From Dromaius novaehollandiae (taxonomy: Eukaryota > Chordata > Aves > Casuariiformes > Dromaiidae): a stretch of 64,000 nucleotides of DNA. The notes under the pieces are model-generated. The model saw only the letters and a program-made list of their open reading frames with translations. It had not been told where the DNA came from and did not search any database. The DNA lies in the NCBI RefSeq assembly GCF_036370855.1, contig NW_026991398.1, positions 1,426,001 through 1,490,000 on the forward strand. The letters are read 5' to 3'. Both the position numbers and the translations under genes were made by a program. This document shows positions 23,571 through 35,617 of this stretch, in pieces. Numbering within the stretch: the stretch's first letter is position 1; each line of letters starts with the position of its first letter.

Positions 23571-26500
23571 GCTGCATGCACTTGTGTATATTTGGGTTGC
23601 AGAGCCTCAGCTGTGGCACAGAGAACAGATTGGTCATGGTGAAACCTGTTACCATGAGCCAAGGACGCCATGTGTGCAATGGCCCCACTTCAGAGCAGAG
23701 CTATGCTGGCACAGATAGCAGGTGGCAATGTAATGGTGAAAGGAGGTCTCCACTAAGAGAGCAAACCCTGCAGTGCCCAAGGCCAGGGAGAAACAGAGCT
23801 GGGCTGGGCTGAAATGGCAGGAGAGGAGTTGGCTGCTCGAGCTGACTCTGTGGCAGCACTGCGCCTGTGACAGAGGTGAGCTGATCTCCAGACAGGACAA
23901 GGTGCCACTGAAGAAGTCCCTGGGCCTGGGCAGCCTGTGATTTGGCAGCCTGAGGTCATCACTAGCTTATTCCCTGCTCATATCATCTGGTGGTGAGAAG
24001 AGGTTCAGGGGGAGGAAAGCTAGAAAATTTTAAGGGTGCAGAGACTAGAGTGGGGACCGTGGTGTGACATGCCTTTCCCATTTATGCAGCACACTTGAAG
24101 GTAGATGGGATGGACTTGGTGTAAAGGCAGTGGTGGGATCCAGTTGTTTGGGCACTGGTAGGAAACCTGAGATGCCCTGGGGCACTTGCCCAGCAACCAC
24201 TCCAAATGGAGCATGGTTTTCCTATAGGTCCCGTGCTGTATCTGCTAGAGATACGTGGTTGTGCTGGACCCCCCAGGCATCGGACGTGGCCCTGCAGGCC
24301 TATTTCTCTGTCACTGAATCAAGTGCCTGCACTGGATGACATCAGCTGTTTGCAATGTCAGGATCTGCCTGTGTCTCAGCTTCCTAGTGAGTGCAGCTCT
24401 GGTAGTAGTGGGCATGAAGTATGATTTCAGGTGGCCAAGGCAATTCCCTATTCATGCTCTAGGAGGATGTAGGTCTGACACTTGCTCCGTCAGAGCAAGC
24501 AGACACTGGTACATGCCTTGGACCACCTCTGTCTCTTCCAATGTCACCAGGTGTTTGCGTGCGAGCACCTGACTCCCACCCTCCATCTCCAGGGATTATA
24601 ATGGGAGCTTAGACCAAGATCTCGCATGCAGACATCCATTCTGTGCTCACTTCTGCCTGGGCAAAGGGAATCCCACCTCCTCTGTGTCTGTGAAGGTCAT
24701 GGGAGTTTGCTGAATCCTACGCCAGCCCAGGGCCTTCTAAAGCACCCTGAGAAGCCCAAACTGACTCATCAGAATTAATACCTGAACAATGAGAAAATGA
24801 ACTCTGTTCTTGTCCCCATCTAGGTGTCCTGCCTAGTTACGAGATGGGAATAGGGGCTTCCAGAATGGAACACTTCCATCTTTCATAGATAACCATCCTC
24901 TGATGAAATAAATTGCAATGTTGGAGTCCATCTTTCTCCACTCTTTAGGAAAGCACAATACCTGATTATTTTAGTTTACTGCAGTGAATGTTTCCCAGGA
25001 GGAGAGAGCACAAGGGACAGAGACATTAATGCCTTCAGCTGGGCCTCTGCTCCTGAGTGCGGCCAGGCTCCTGGGACAGAGGGAGCTCATGGCAACCTGG
25101 CAGCACTGCCCAGAGGCAGCTGTGCGCAGAAGCAGCTCCTCTGCCAAGCGCAGCAGGGCTGCGGGCACTGCCTGCTGCTGCTGACATGAGATGAGCGCAG
25201 GCAGAGAGAAGTGAGAGGCAGTGTGGAGTGGGAGGACAGAGGAGAGCTCACAGTGGGAGGAATCTTCACAGCCCTTTGCACGGTAAGCCTCTGGCTGCAG
25301 GGCAGTACTACTGCAGTTCCTGGAGGGGTCTTCTGAACTCATTCCACCCCATGACTGCTTTTAAGGATCATTCTCCTGGCTTCTCCCTTGCAGAGGAGGG
25401 GGAGATTCCCTGCTACACCGCACAGGGACAGGGCATCACAGCTACCTCCTTGCAGGACTGGTGCAGGGGAGTGAAGCCTGGGTGTGCACATAGGTCTGTG
25501 CAGGGCTGTAGTTCAGAGCAGTGCCCCTGCACCCCATGGTGCCGTGTGCCCAGGGCAGTGAGTCTTCCGCTTGCGAAGGTCAGCACTCAGCCTGTCCGGG
25601 GAGCTCCCCATGGTGCTGTGGGGAGAAGCTCTGGGTGAAAGGGGTGACCCCTGGCAGGGCAGGTTCATTCTCCCTTTGAGAAGGTGTTGCATGCGTCAGG
25701 GCTGCCCCCAGCTCCAGCTCAGCATGAGGACATTTTGAGAGTGGAGTTTTCCATAGGACTTGTCTCTGCATGGTGGGAATGGAAATGCAGCAGTCAGGTA
25801 TAAACAAGCCCCTTCACCGCACTGAAGGATGAATAGGTTTGTGAGGAATCTCAGCAATTGCCTACACAACCCCTCAGCCTACAGACAGCACCAACATCAC
25901 CTTGCCAGTCTCATCAGAGACTCTCTGATCTGCTCTTTAACACCTGGAAACAGGGAACTGCCCCTGGGCAGTTTCCTGCTGCTTGGAGATTTCCGTAGGG
26001 CTGAGCTGAGTGCCCAGCGAGTGGCATGGGTCTGTGTGGGGACAGAGGAAGAGCTGCCAGCAAGGACATCTCCAAGCAGCAGAGAGATGATCAAAGAGCG
26101 AAAGGAAACTGCTGTCAGAAACCTCATGCGAGGCTGGGATGCAGGAAATTCTCTGCCAGTCCCTGCAGTGCAGATGCTTTCCCCTCAGCAAGCCCCCTTC
26201 ACCTTTCCTCTGCCACCCAGCAGAGCCCTCAAGGCCACAGGATCCAGGATACCAACTGCCTTTTTGGCAGCCAGAGCCCCAGAAGAGGAGAGCAGCAGCT
26301 CTCCTGCCACGTGCCCATTTCCTAAAACATGACAAAGGGGCTGGGAACAACCGCCCTGTGATGTCTCCATCTGAGAGGTGGTGTGGCACAGCTGGGTTAG
26401 GGGAAGGCCTTCCTCAGTGTGCCTGTCTCTCTCTGTCTTTGCCAGCCTAGGCAGAAGCACCAAGGTGTTGCTCCTTGCTTCTCTCCCTGTCTGGGCTGCT

Positions 26501-27481
26501 CTTGTTCTCGCTCTTGGGCTTTCTGGGGAGGAAATTTGCAGCTACAGAGTCTGACACAGACCCTGTGGTTCCTGCTGCAGAGTTGTCTCCAATGGAGGGG
26601 GAGGACGAGGATCCCTTCTTGCCTTTGGGGCTCAAAGCAGCACAGTCTCTGGGGCTGGGCAATGAGCTGATTGTCCTTTCAGGAGACCCCACCTTTAAGA
26701 CACTTGACCCTCCCTGTGGTGTGCCGCCGGGCTGTGTGCTGCCCTCCAGAAGGGCACAGATCTTCTATAGCATATTTGTGATAACTGAATGTCCCATGCA
26801 GAAGCCACAGAGGTGCTAAGGAAATGGCAGTGCTGTTGGGAGTGGCTGTATGTGGGCAGCTGAACTAAGCCCTGTGTGTCTTTGGCTAGCAACTGGGTGC
26901 TGAGTTCTCTCTCCATACCAGAGCCACATCACAGAGTCCTTCTTCTGATCATCGGAGCCATGTGCTATGTCACAGCCTCTCCTTCACTCTCAGAACATCT
27001 GAGCTGAGAAAGGGAGGTGACTTTGGAGATCTGTGCTTTGCAAGTGGACACCACTATCAGCACAGGCCATGGGCCCTTGAGGTGGTCCCCTAGCTGAGAA
27101 AGGTGCATGCCCAAGGCATCTGGGAATGGGACTGATGTGGAGACCAGTGTGCTGGCTCTGTCCTAGGGCACAGGGAGAGCTTTTGCCTCTCAGGCCTCAC
27201 TAGTCTTCACACTGAGAGCAGGGGAAAGGGTGCATATTCCTACCCTGCAGAGCAGACAGACAAAGAAACAAGCCGCCCAAAAGTGAGGCTGTTGCTTTTG
27301 TGGTCAAAATGCCTCAGAACTGGAGGTGAAGAACTTAAGGTGCCCTTCTTCATTATAGCAGGACTGACCCCTCTGGAGCCCATGGGCAGAGGACCCTGCT
27401 CCTCATGGCACATGCAGCCAGCACAAACTGGAGCTCCAGGCAGGGAGCTGAAGGAAGGTCCTGCTGAAAATGAGTAAAGCA

Positions 27482-27515
27482 ATGTGTGTGTGTGTCTGTG
27501 TGTGTGTGTGTGTTC
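27482..27515 (+). repeat. (TG)n microsatellite
   Basis: An almost pure TG run about 105 bp upstream of an OR14-type ATG. Confidence 0.9.
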
Positions 27516-27571
27516 AGGGTGTCTGTGAGAGCAGGAAAGAGATTTGAACAGAGAAGTCTCTCCTGACTTGT

Positions 27572-27595
27572 CACTCTCTTTTCCTCCTTCAACAG
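27572..27595 (+). promoter_or_regulatory. Probable 3' splice site before the OR14-type exon
   Basis: A pyrimidine-rich tract (CTCTTTTCCTCCTTC) ends in AACAG about 25 bases before the receptor ATG. ORs typically have an upstream non-coding exon spliced here. No upstream exon was identified. Confidence 0.45.
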
Positions 27596-27619
27596 TCCCC
27601 CATGCCTGGAGGGAGCAAA

Positions 27620-28579
27620 ATGTCCAACAGCAGCTCCCTCAACGAGTTCCTCCTCCTGGCATTTGCGGACACATGAGAGCTGCAGCTCTTGCACTTCTCG
27701 CTCTTCCTGGGCATCTACCTGGCTGCCCTCCTGGGCAACGGCCTCATCACCACAGCCGTAGCCTGTGACCACCACCTCCACACCCCCATGTACTTCTTCC
27801 TCCTCAACCTCTCCCTCCTCGACCTTGGCTCCATCTCCACCACTGTCCCCAAATCCATGGCCAATTCCCTGAGGGACACAATGGCCATTTCTTACTCAGG
27901 ATGTGCTGCCCAGGTCTTTTTTCTTGTCTTTTTCACGTTGGCTGAGTATTCTCTCCTCACAGTCATGTCCTACGACCGCTTCATTGCCATCTGCAGACCC
28001 TTTCACTACGGGACCCTCATGGACAGCAGAGCTTGTGTCAAAATGGCAGCAGCTGCCTGGGGCACTGGTTTTCTGAATGCTCTCCTGCACACTGCTAACA
28101 CATTTTCACTATCACTCTGCCAAGGCATCACAGTGGACCAGTTCTTCTGTGAAATCCCCCAGATCCTCAAGCTCTCCTGCTCAGATGCCTACCTCAAGGA
28201 ACTTGGGCTTATTGTGGTTGGTGCCTGTTTATTCTTTGGGTGTTTCATTTTCATTGTGCTGTCCTACGTGCAGATCTTCACTGCTGTGCTGAGGATCCCC
28301 TCTGAGCAGGGCTGGCACAAAGCCTTTTCCATGTGCCTCCCGCACCTGGCCGTGGTCTCCCTGTTTGTCAGCACTGGCATATTTGCCTACCTGAAGCCCC
28401 CCTCCCTCTCCTCCCCAGCTCTGGATCTGGTGCTGGCTGTTCTGTATGCGGTGGTGCCTCCAGCAGTGAACCCCCTCCTCTACAGCATGAGGAACAAGGA
28501 GCTCCAGGATGCCCTGAGGAAAGTGATTCCATGGCCATTTTTCAGCAGTGGTGACATTGCCATTGCTCTCCAGAAGTGA
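27620..28579 (+). pseudogene. OR14-type olfactory receptor with a single in-frame TGA
   Basis: A receptor frame of 320 codons from ATG 27620 (an in-frame ATG also lies at 27602). The only lesion I see is TGA at codon 19 (27674-27676), where the sister genes encode Arg or Gln before ELQLLHFS. Everything after it is open: TM1 LLGNGLITT, HTPMYFFLLNLS, TM3 end MSYDRFIAICRPFHYG, second extracellular loop with FFCEIPQILKLSCSD, KAFSMCLPHL, and NPLLYSMRNKEL. Downstream in-frame Met codons lie in or after TM1 and would remove the N-terminus. It mirrors the intact gene at 34661-35617 in inverted orientation. It is either a very young or segregating pseudogene, or the TGA is a base error. Confidence 0.88.
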
Positions 28580-31059
28580 CACCCATGGTATCCCATACCA
28601 GGACTGAGCACTGTTTGTTCACTATTGTTACTATGATTAGTAGTATTTGTTATCATGTTGCTACACAAATGCTTGGATTCATTCTACCTTTACTGAGACT
28701 GCTCTGTCTCACCTGGTGCCCATATAGAATTGTTTCCAACACTGGGTCAGAGCTGACTCCCTCACAGTATCTCTGAAATAAAGTAGGTTCTTTCTGGTGT
28801 AGAGCTTGAAGGCTGGGCTTCCTCCAAAGCTGCTGTCAAGAATAGGCCCAAGGAAATCATGACCAAAAGGGCTGCTGCTGATGGGGTTCTCCATGGGTTC
28901 AAGAGCAAAAAGCTCATAGTCATGTAATGATCTCTTAGAGACCAAGGGCTGGTTTTAGGACTCCCCCATCAGTGTCCAGTGACAGTGGAGGGGATGAATG
29001 GTCGCAGATTCACATAGCCAGAGCTGTGCCACATGTTAAAGCACAGTGTCAGATGCCTGTCCCTCTGGAGGGGAAGCTGGAGGTGCCAGGAGAGCTCAGA
29101 TCATCTCCTGGGACAGCATGTTCTATGGGTGGGCAGAGAGTGGAGTTTCACAGAGGGAGAGATTGTCCAAGGTGGAGTCACCTAAAGGCCAACTGCTACA
29201 TCCAGGTATCTGGGGGCCAAGGAGGACTCTGCAATCCCAGGAGAGGCAGTGGGGACCCAGCTGGCACAGGAAAGGGAGCCTGGAGAGCGATTTGCGTCAT
29301 CACCAATGAAATACCAGGGGCGGGATCTAGAAGCACACCTGGACACAACTAGCTCCCTTGGAAATGCTCCACAGTCCTTGCAAGCACCTGCCACATCTGC
29401 AGTCCCCCTGCAGGGATTAGAGGCTGTGATCCTCTTTTGGTTGGGTCTGCTCCCACCCTGACCAGCACGGCCAGTGCAGAGTCACCTCATGGCCCTGTGG
29501 CCTCACAGCCTGCTCATTCTGCAGAGCAGTGCCAGCAGCTTGGGGCTCTGCAGAACAGGGGAGGGGGTGTGGGAATGGCCAGCAAGATCAGAGGAGTGAC
29601 TGGGAGAGATGAAAAGTGGAACTGGGCTTGAAAGTGTCTTGGAGAGAAAAATGCAGACACACATTTAAAAAAAAACCAAACATTCAGAGTGTGGGTACAC
29701 TAAAGCGAGTTCACAGTGCAGATCCAGAAGTCCTTGCTGTCCTGACCCTCCCCATGGCCTGGGTGGTGCCTGAAGCAGGATTAATGCTCCCCACCCGCCC
29801 AGCTCATAGTGCCATCGTCCCTCCTGGCGGGTGGCACCAAAAAAAAAAAAAGGCTGGAACCCTTTGTGGGAGCCTGCATTGAAGGAAGCAGGACCCAGAA
29901 GCCATATCACTTTGCTGCTGTCCCTCAGGCCAGGTCCCCAGCACATGACCTTGAGACAGTCTCCCTCACCCTGCATGCTGGTCCTCACCCCAAAAGTCAC
30001 ATCCAGAAAGGGGTCCATGCCCAGCTGGAGGACTGGGCGTCCTGCTGTGAGCCCTGGGAGGACGAGCCCTCTCCTGGATCCTCTGCAGGGCTGGCAGGGA
30101 GCATGCAGAGGAGGTCCTGGGGCAGTCTACTCGGCCTGTAGACCATCCTCCTCCCATGGGAGCCCTCAAGCAGGGTGCTTCAGGGCAAAGATCCAGCCCA
30201 CCTTGTTGCATGAACAGAGAGGAGAAACTGTCCCAGGAAACTCCTCACACACCCAGTCCCTGGTACCAGCCATCTCCAGCACTGGCCATTCCCCATGGTC
30301 CTGGTGAGGGCTGATCTTTGAATGTGACCAGCTCCGTCTGCCTGCTGGGCTCAGCACCTGTGTGGGGGGAATGACCACCCTGCCTGGCCTCTCCCTGGGC
30401 CCAGACCCCAGCAGACCCCAGAGCATGGCCTTCTGCTAACCCTGGGGGACAGGATCAGGGCTGGGCAGGGGCTGGGGACTGGTGGGAGGCTGCTGGGCAG
30501 GAGGGCCTTGGGGGATGGGGCACTGAGGGCCGTCATGGGAACCATGCTGGGGGACATTTCCCCACCCTGAACGCACCCTGTCCTGTGCGGTGCCTGCACA
30601 GTGGGGCCATGGGGCCACATGGAGGGCAGCAGGGCAGGGCCAGCGCAGGGACAGGAGGGAGACAGGAGCCACGACACTCCAGAAGCTCCCGACAGTCCTG
30701 GAGGGGAACCACTGCTGCTAGCAGAGTTGGGGATTTCTTGAGGGCTGCAGCCAGCGGCACAGGCTGCCAGGACTCCCAGACCCAGCACAGGTGGTTGGAG
30801 CCCAGTAACGCAGCTCACGGTGCCCTCCGTCCTGCGTCACTGTCCTCTCTCAGGCGCACTGTCAAGTGTGTCACTCCCTGCACAGGCAGGGAGAGGAGCT
30901 GCTGGAGGTCTTGTGTTCTCACCCCTGCTGATCTCGGCTCTGCCCTGGTGTCAGCCCACAGGCTCTGCCCTGGGCAATGTTATGTCTCCCTACACTCTCC
31001 TCTGAGACCATGTAGAGACTTGCAATACATAGCTCTGCTTGGAGCTGGCCACCACAGCC
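28580..31059. other. Receptor 3' flank and inner edge of duplication A; no gene
   Basis: From 28.6 to about 29.66 kb the sequence belongs to the left arm of inverted duplication A. From there to 31.06 kb I see no mirrored partner, no recognised repeat family and no supported gene. The GC-rich open frames near 30.3-30.9 kb overlap on both strands. A 13-base A run lies at 29839-29851. Confidence 0.5.
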
Positions 31060-32665
31060 CACCTGCACAGGGCCTGGAGATCCCAGCAAGGCTGTGCTTG
31101 GAGGTGAGGCTGTGATTGTCCTTGGTCAAAGTAGATGGGATGGTCTGGCTGGCAGCCAGGAGAGGAAAGGACAAGAGACAACAAGGAGAAGATGCAGTAA
31201 AGCAAATTTCAAAAGAGTTTAATGAAGAAAAAAAGAAATAATCATGAGCACTGAGCAGCATTGGGGCAGAGGCCCAGAGTTTTTTAAAAAATCTCCTGGA
31301 GAAAGCACTTAACAACCTGACCTAACTGTAAAGTTAGCCCAGCTCAGAGCAGATCGTGGTCCTGGAGATCTCCAGCGGTCCCTCCCAATCCAAATGCTCC
31401 AGGAGGAAGGGGCTGGAAGGAGGAGTCCTGGGCAGGGGACACTGCTGTGGCGTTGAGGCCTTACTGGTATTAGTGCTGCTTGGTCAGCCCTGTCCTCAGA
31501 GTCACACACGGAGTGAGTTCATCCTCAAAAGGAGTCTCTGCTCCTTGGGCAACAGGAGTCAAACCAGTGCAGGGAGACTGCAGAAAAGTTCTCAGGAACA
31601 CACCAGACATTCAGCGCCTTCGACTGCTGAGGTGCCCCCAGACTGGTGCTTTGCATCCTGGGTCTTAAAGACTGAGAAATCTTTAGAGCCAGAGCAGATC
31701 AGAGTCCCATCTCCTGGATTCACAGGTTACAGGGCATCAGCAGGGCTGTACCGGCTGCAGGGAGGGAATAACTGCCCAGGGCAGTGTTTCCCATATTGAC
31801 CCTCCCTGATTGGCTGTATTCCCAGCTGGGGGGGATGCAGGCTTCAGACTGGGGAAATGCAGGAGAGCCCAGTCTCACCTAGAGGAGCGGGGTCCCACCA
31901 CACCTGCAGGGTGGCCAGGGCTGCAGGCTGCAGACCCCACGCTGTTCCCAGCAGACCTCCTGCCTGGGGCTGGAGGGTGCCCAGCAGCAAGGCAGGCATG
32001 CCTGGGGGGTCTGGTGCCTTTGGGGTGGTGGTCTTTGGACCAGCCTCTGTCTGTAAGGGGCTCAGGAGCTTCTCCACCTCCATGCTCGTGGCAAAGTCAG
32101 TGTCCCAGCTTGTTCCCTCTGGAGAGCTGAGGATTTAATTCTCTGGAGAAAGCAAAAAAGAAACTCTTTTATGCATGAGACTTGTACTACGCTGTCAGCT
32201 CTCTACTGTCGTCTCCTGCCCTATCACCCCAAAATCCTTTGGCAGGGGCCTTTTTTGGTTTCTGACCCTCTCTCTGACCCTGCTGTGAGCAGCAGGTTGC
32301 ACTACAGGCCTCCTGTGGTCCCTTCAACCTGAATTATGCTAAAAGCTTATGACCTCAGGCCTCATTTCAAGCACAGAGCAAATGTTTCTGGGACAGGAGT
32401 CATTTGTGCTCTATGCGACCATCTAAAAGAAGGCAGGTGAACACCTCCTTCTCCCCGTTGATTATACGGGCAGTCTGGGAGATACTGCCTTGGCATATCT
32501 ACATTACCCCAGAAATTCTTTGCATCCACCTTTAACCACACAGAAGTCCTGAATCCCCTCAGTGGGGGGGGAAGAAATGCATGTTCTTCTGCAGTGTGAG
32601 TTCTCTACCTCTGTAGTTGTGCCTCTGAGTAGATGGTGCCATCCTCCCCTTTCTTTTTTCTTTTT
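31060..32665 (-). repeat. Inverted duplicate block X, right copy (pairs with 15745-17410)
   Basis: Reverse complement of 15745-17410 with modest divergence and small indels. It sits in the spacer of inverted duplication A, whereas its partner lies outside the left arm, so the two duplications did not arise as one simple event. It carries the mirrored CR1 scraps. No gene is supported. Confidence 0.85.
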
Positions 32666-33739
32666 TCAATGCCATGATGGTGCCATCAATGCCCCAGTAA
32701 TGGAAACCTTTCAAAACAACTTAAAAAAAAAAAAAAAAAAAAAGGTGTGTGTGTGGGGATTTAGGCATTTCTGCCAGTCGCCAAGTGGCTGGAGCCACAT
32801 GTGCCCAGACTTGCTTAAGGGAGGCAGCTCCAGGGGGACCCGTTATTTACTCTATCTCTAGATGCATGGACAGGATTATGACTTTTTAGAGACAGAATCC
32901 ATCTTTGCTAGTCTAACCTATCTAGAGATAGACCATCCTGAGCTGCCAAGCATCCCGATCCCTGAGCCATGGATATGGCCTCCTCTGATTGCTCATGGCA
33001 TGGGCATGATGTGCCCGGGACACACATCACAGTGTCAAATAAATTCATGTGGGAGAAGTGGTGGAAGAAAGTGGAGACAAATCAAAAGAGGGGGAATGAA
33101 GGCCAGGAGTCCCACCAGCAAACATCTCCAAATACAGGCGGATTTTCCCCCTTCTCTGGCAAGGCCATTCCTTCCAGTGGCACCTGGGGGAAGGAGAGTC
33201 TTTTCCTGGCCCCCCTTGTGCGATAGAGGGCAGCAGGATTTGAGACACCCCTCCCAACCAACGGGGAGTTTCCTGGAACTCAAAGATTTCATTCTGGGTC
33301 CTTAAAGTCCTGGGTGACTGAAGACTATGAGATGCCTCCAGTGTGCGGCTCACAAGGGACCTGAGTCACATCATGATCTCCTTTGAAATGCCCTCAGAAG
33401 CAGATCCCATGACGTCTGGCCTGAAGGAGACTTGCAGTATTTCTCTGCCTTTCTCCCTGCACCTACAACTTCCTTTTTAGCCCCTTAGCACTGGGGAGCA
33501 GTCTCACCTCCTGGACCGGGGGAGAAGGCCCCAGTGCCTGCCAGCCCTGCCGCTACACTCAGAATGTCATTCCGTTGAACTAAAGCAAGTCCCCACATGA
33601 CCAGCTCTGCAGCGAAAGTGTGTCCCCACTTTTCTCCAGTCCAGGAAAATGGACTGCAGGTGGGAGGCAGCCAGCTCAGAGCAGGTGTAGAAATGCCTCT
33701 GCTCACCACCCCCTGCCCTTAGTTGACATACATGGGAAT
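32666..33739. other. Spacer DNA; poly(A) run, no gene
   Basis: A 21-base A run lies at 32723-32743, followed by GTGTGTGTG. Open frames of up to 147 codons at 32.86-33.3 kb lack recognisable domains. I see no repeat family. Confidence 0.45.
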
Positions 33740-34660
33740 AGATTTCTCTATTTTTCTTCCTTGCAAGCACACAATTGCTCCTTTCCTCTTCTCCAGGGAG
33801 GTCCCTGCTCCCCAGAGAGCCTGTCCCCAGGGAGTGCATCAGTGCTGGCCTGCCTGGCCGTTCCTGCACCCTCCCCTGTGCTCCCCACAGAGCCCCGAGC
33901 TGGCAGTACTGCTCTGCAGAGCAAGCGGGTTGTGGTGCACCAGGGCCACGGGGTGATCCCACACTGGCCGTGGTGGTTGGGGTGAGAAGCAGACCCAGCT
34001 GGACGGGCATCATTGCACCTGACAACCCCCCACCAAGGGGTCTGTGGCTGTGGATGATGCTCTGAGCAATCACAGGGCATTTCAAATGCCTCAGGCTGTG
34101 TTCAGGTGTGGCCCTAGATGCAGCCCAGGGTTTTTCAATGAAGGTGACATGAACCACTCTCAAGGCTCCCTTCCCTCTGCCTGCAGAGGCAGAGGATCCG
34201 CTGTGGGCATCTGTCACCAGCCCTGTTATAGGGCAGACAGCCCCATGCAGATACTGTTTGACCATTCAGCACCTCCAGGAGCACTGGGCACCCACAAGTG
34301 AGAGCTGAATGCAGCCCTCCTTCCCTAACACAGCACCCCATGAGCTCATCGCCTTGAGTCCATAAAGAGTCCCGGAAAAACAACAGTCCTTTTCAGGGTG
34401 AAAGGCCTTGAGTGAATTATTGGCTCCAGCTCTGGAAGAAGAAAGCAACTTTCAAGCACTGCACTGAGGAAATCCCCTTTTATTAGAGACAGGCCAGCTC
34501 TGACACAGTGATAGACACATTTACAGAAGGCCTCTGGGTCAGACAGGCTGGGTTTGTGCCTCTGGAGAAGTGGGATGAATTTAAAAAAATTTCTACAAGC
34601 CTGATTATCACAGATACAATGCCCAAAGCACAAGAGTTGTCTGAGATGAATTCAAGGCAC

Positions 34661-35617
34661 TTACAAAGAGGGATGGGCAGCTGATAGCTGCTGAAATGGT
34701 AGCAGCTGAATCAGTTTCCTCAGTGCCTCCTTGAGCTCCTTGTTCCTCATGCTGTAGATGAGAGGGTTCACTGCTGGAGGCACCACTGAGTACAGAACAG
34801 ACACTACCAGATCCACAGCTGGGGAGGAGATGGAGGGGGGCTTCAGGTAGGCAACCAATACAGTGCTGACAAACAGGGAGACCACGGCCAGGTGCGGGAG
34901 GCACATGGAAAAGGCTTTGTGCCGGCCCTGCTCAGAGGGCATCCTCAGCACAGCAGTGAAGATGTGCACATAGGACACCACAATGAAAATGAAACACCCC
35001 AAAGCTAAACAAAGACCAACCACAATAAGCCCCACTTCCCTGAGGCAGGAGTCTGCACAGGAGAGCTTGAGGATCTGGGGGATTTCACAGAAGAACTGGT
35101 CCACTGTGTTGCCTTGGCAGAGTGGTATTGAAAATGTGTTAGCAGTGTGCAGGAGAGCATTGAGAAATCCACTGCCCCAGGCAGCTGCTGCCATTTTAAC
35201 ACAAGCTCTGCTGTCCATGAGCATGCTGTAGTGCAGGGGTCTGCAGATGGCAACATAACGGTCATAGGCCATGATGGTAAGAAGGAAATATTCTGCTGAA
35301 ATTAAGAAGAGAAACAAAAAGACTTGGGCAGCACATCCCAGGTAGGAAATGGCCCTGGTGTCCCACAGAGAATTGGCCATGGATTTGGGGACAGTGGTGG
35401 AGATGGAGCCAAGGTCGAGGAGGGAGAGGTTGAGGAGGAAGAAGTACATGGGGGTGTGGAGGCGGTGGTCGCAGGCTATGGCTGTGATGATGAGGCCGTT
35501 GCCGAGGAGGGCAGCCAGGTAGATGCCCAGGAAGAGCGAGAAGTGCAAGAGCTGCAGCTCCTGTGTGTCAGAGAACGGCAGGAGGAGGAACTTGCTGAGT
35601 GAGCTGCTGTTGGACAT
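34661..35617 (-). CDS. OR14-type (bird gamma-c) olfactory receptor, intact
   Basis: An odorant GPCR of 318 residues. The start is the ATG at 35617-35615 (MSNSSSL), although the open frame extends 47 codons upstream. The chosen Met fits the family N-terminus with an NSS glycosylation site and matches the start of the other two OR14-type copies here. Motifs in order: TM1 LLGNGLIIT; HTPMYFFLLNLSLLDLG; TM3 end MAYDRYVAICRPLHYS; second extracellular loop FFCEIPQILKLSCADSC; TM5 FIFIVVSYVHIF; KAFSMCLPHLAVV; TM7 PPAVNPLIYSMRNKEL. No stop, frameshift or altered key motif is seen. It is the mirror-image paralogue of the damaged gene at 27620 and lies in direct orientation with the pseudogene at 11806. 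Family 14 assignment comes from motifs and the typical bird expansion. Confidence 0.95.
   Translation of the reverse strand: MSNSSSLSKFLLLPFSDTQELQLLHFSLFLGIYLAALLGNGLIITAIACDHRLHTPMYFFLLNLSLLDLGSISTTVPKSMANSLWDTRAISYLGCAAQVFLFLFLISAEYFLLTIMAYDRYVAICRPLHYSMLMDSRACVKMAAAAWGSGFLNALLHTANTFSIPLCQGNTVDQFFCEIPQILKLSCADSCLREVGLIVVGLCLALGCFIFIVVSYVHIFTAVLRMPSEQGRHKAFSMCLPHLAVVSLFVSTVLVAYLKPPSISSPAVDLVVSVLYSVVPPAVNPLIYSMRNKELKEALRKLIQLLPFQQLSAAHPSL

Larger units (their letters stand above)
18740..29660 (+). repeat. Large inverted duplication A, left arm
   Basis: An ordered series of anchors recurs in reverse complement in 33740-42965. TAGTTCTCTAAGGAAAGCAG near 18767 is mirrored near 42930. The GACACCAGCCATAGCC region (19.68 kb) is mirrored near 42.05 kb, and GGTGACCTGTTGCACCACAG (19.945 kb) near 41.78 kb. 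The GGCCCCACTTCAGAGCAGAG region (23.68 kb) is mirrored near 40.04 kb, and the block at 25.0-26.3 kb at 37.4-38.7 kb. The OR14-type gene (27.6 kb, +) mirrors the one at 34.7 kb (-), and the flank at 29.29-29.53 kb mirrors 33.9-34.15 kb. Divergence varies from mild to substantial. Besides the receptor and CR1 copies I see no gene; the open frames near 25.8-26.4 kb have no domain and are not conserved as frames in the mirror copy. Confidence 0.85.

Noticed and set aside
25829..26332. 167-codon open frame
   Set aside because: No recognisable domain, and the mirror region at 37.4-38.0 kb does not keep the same frame.
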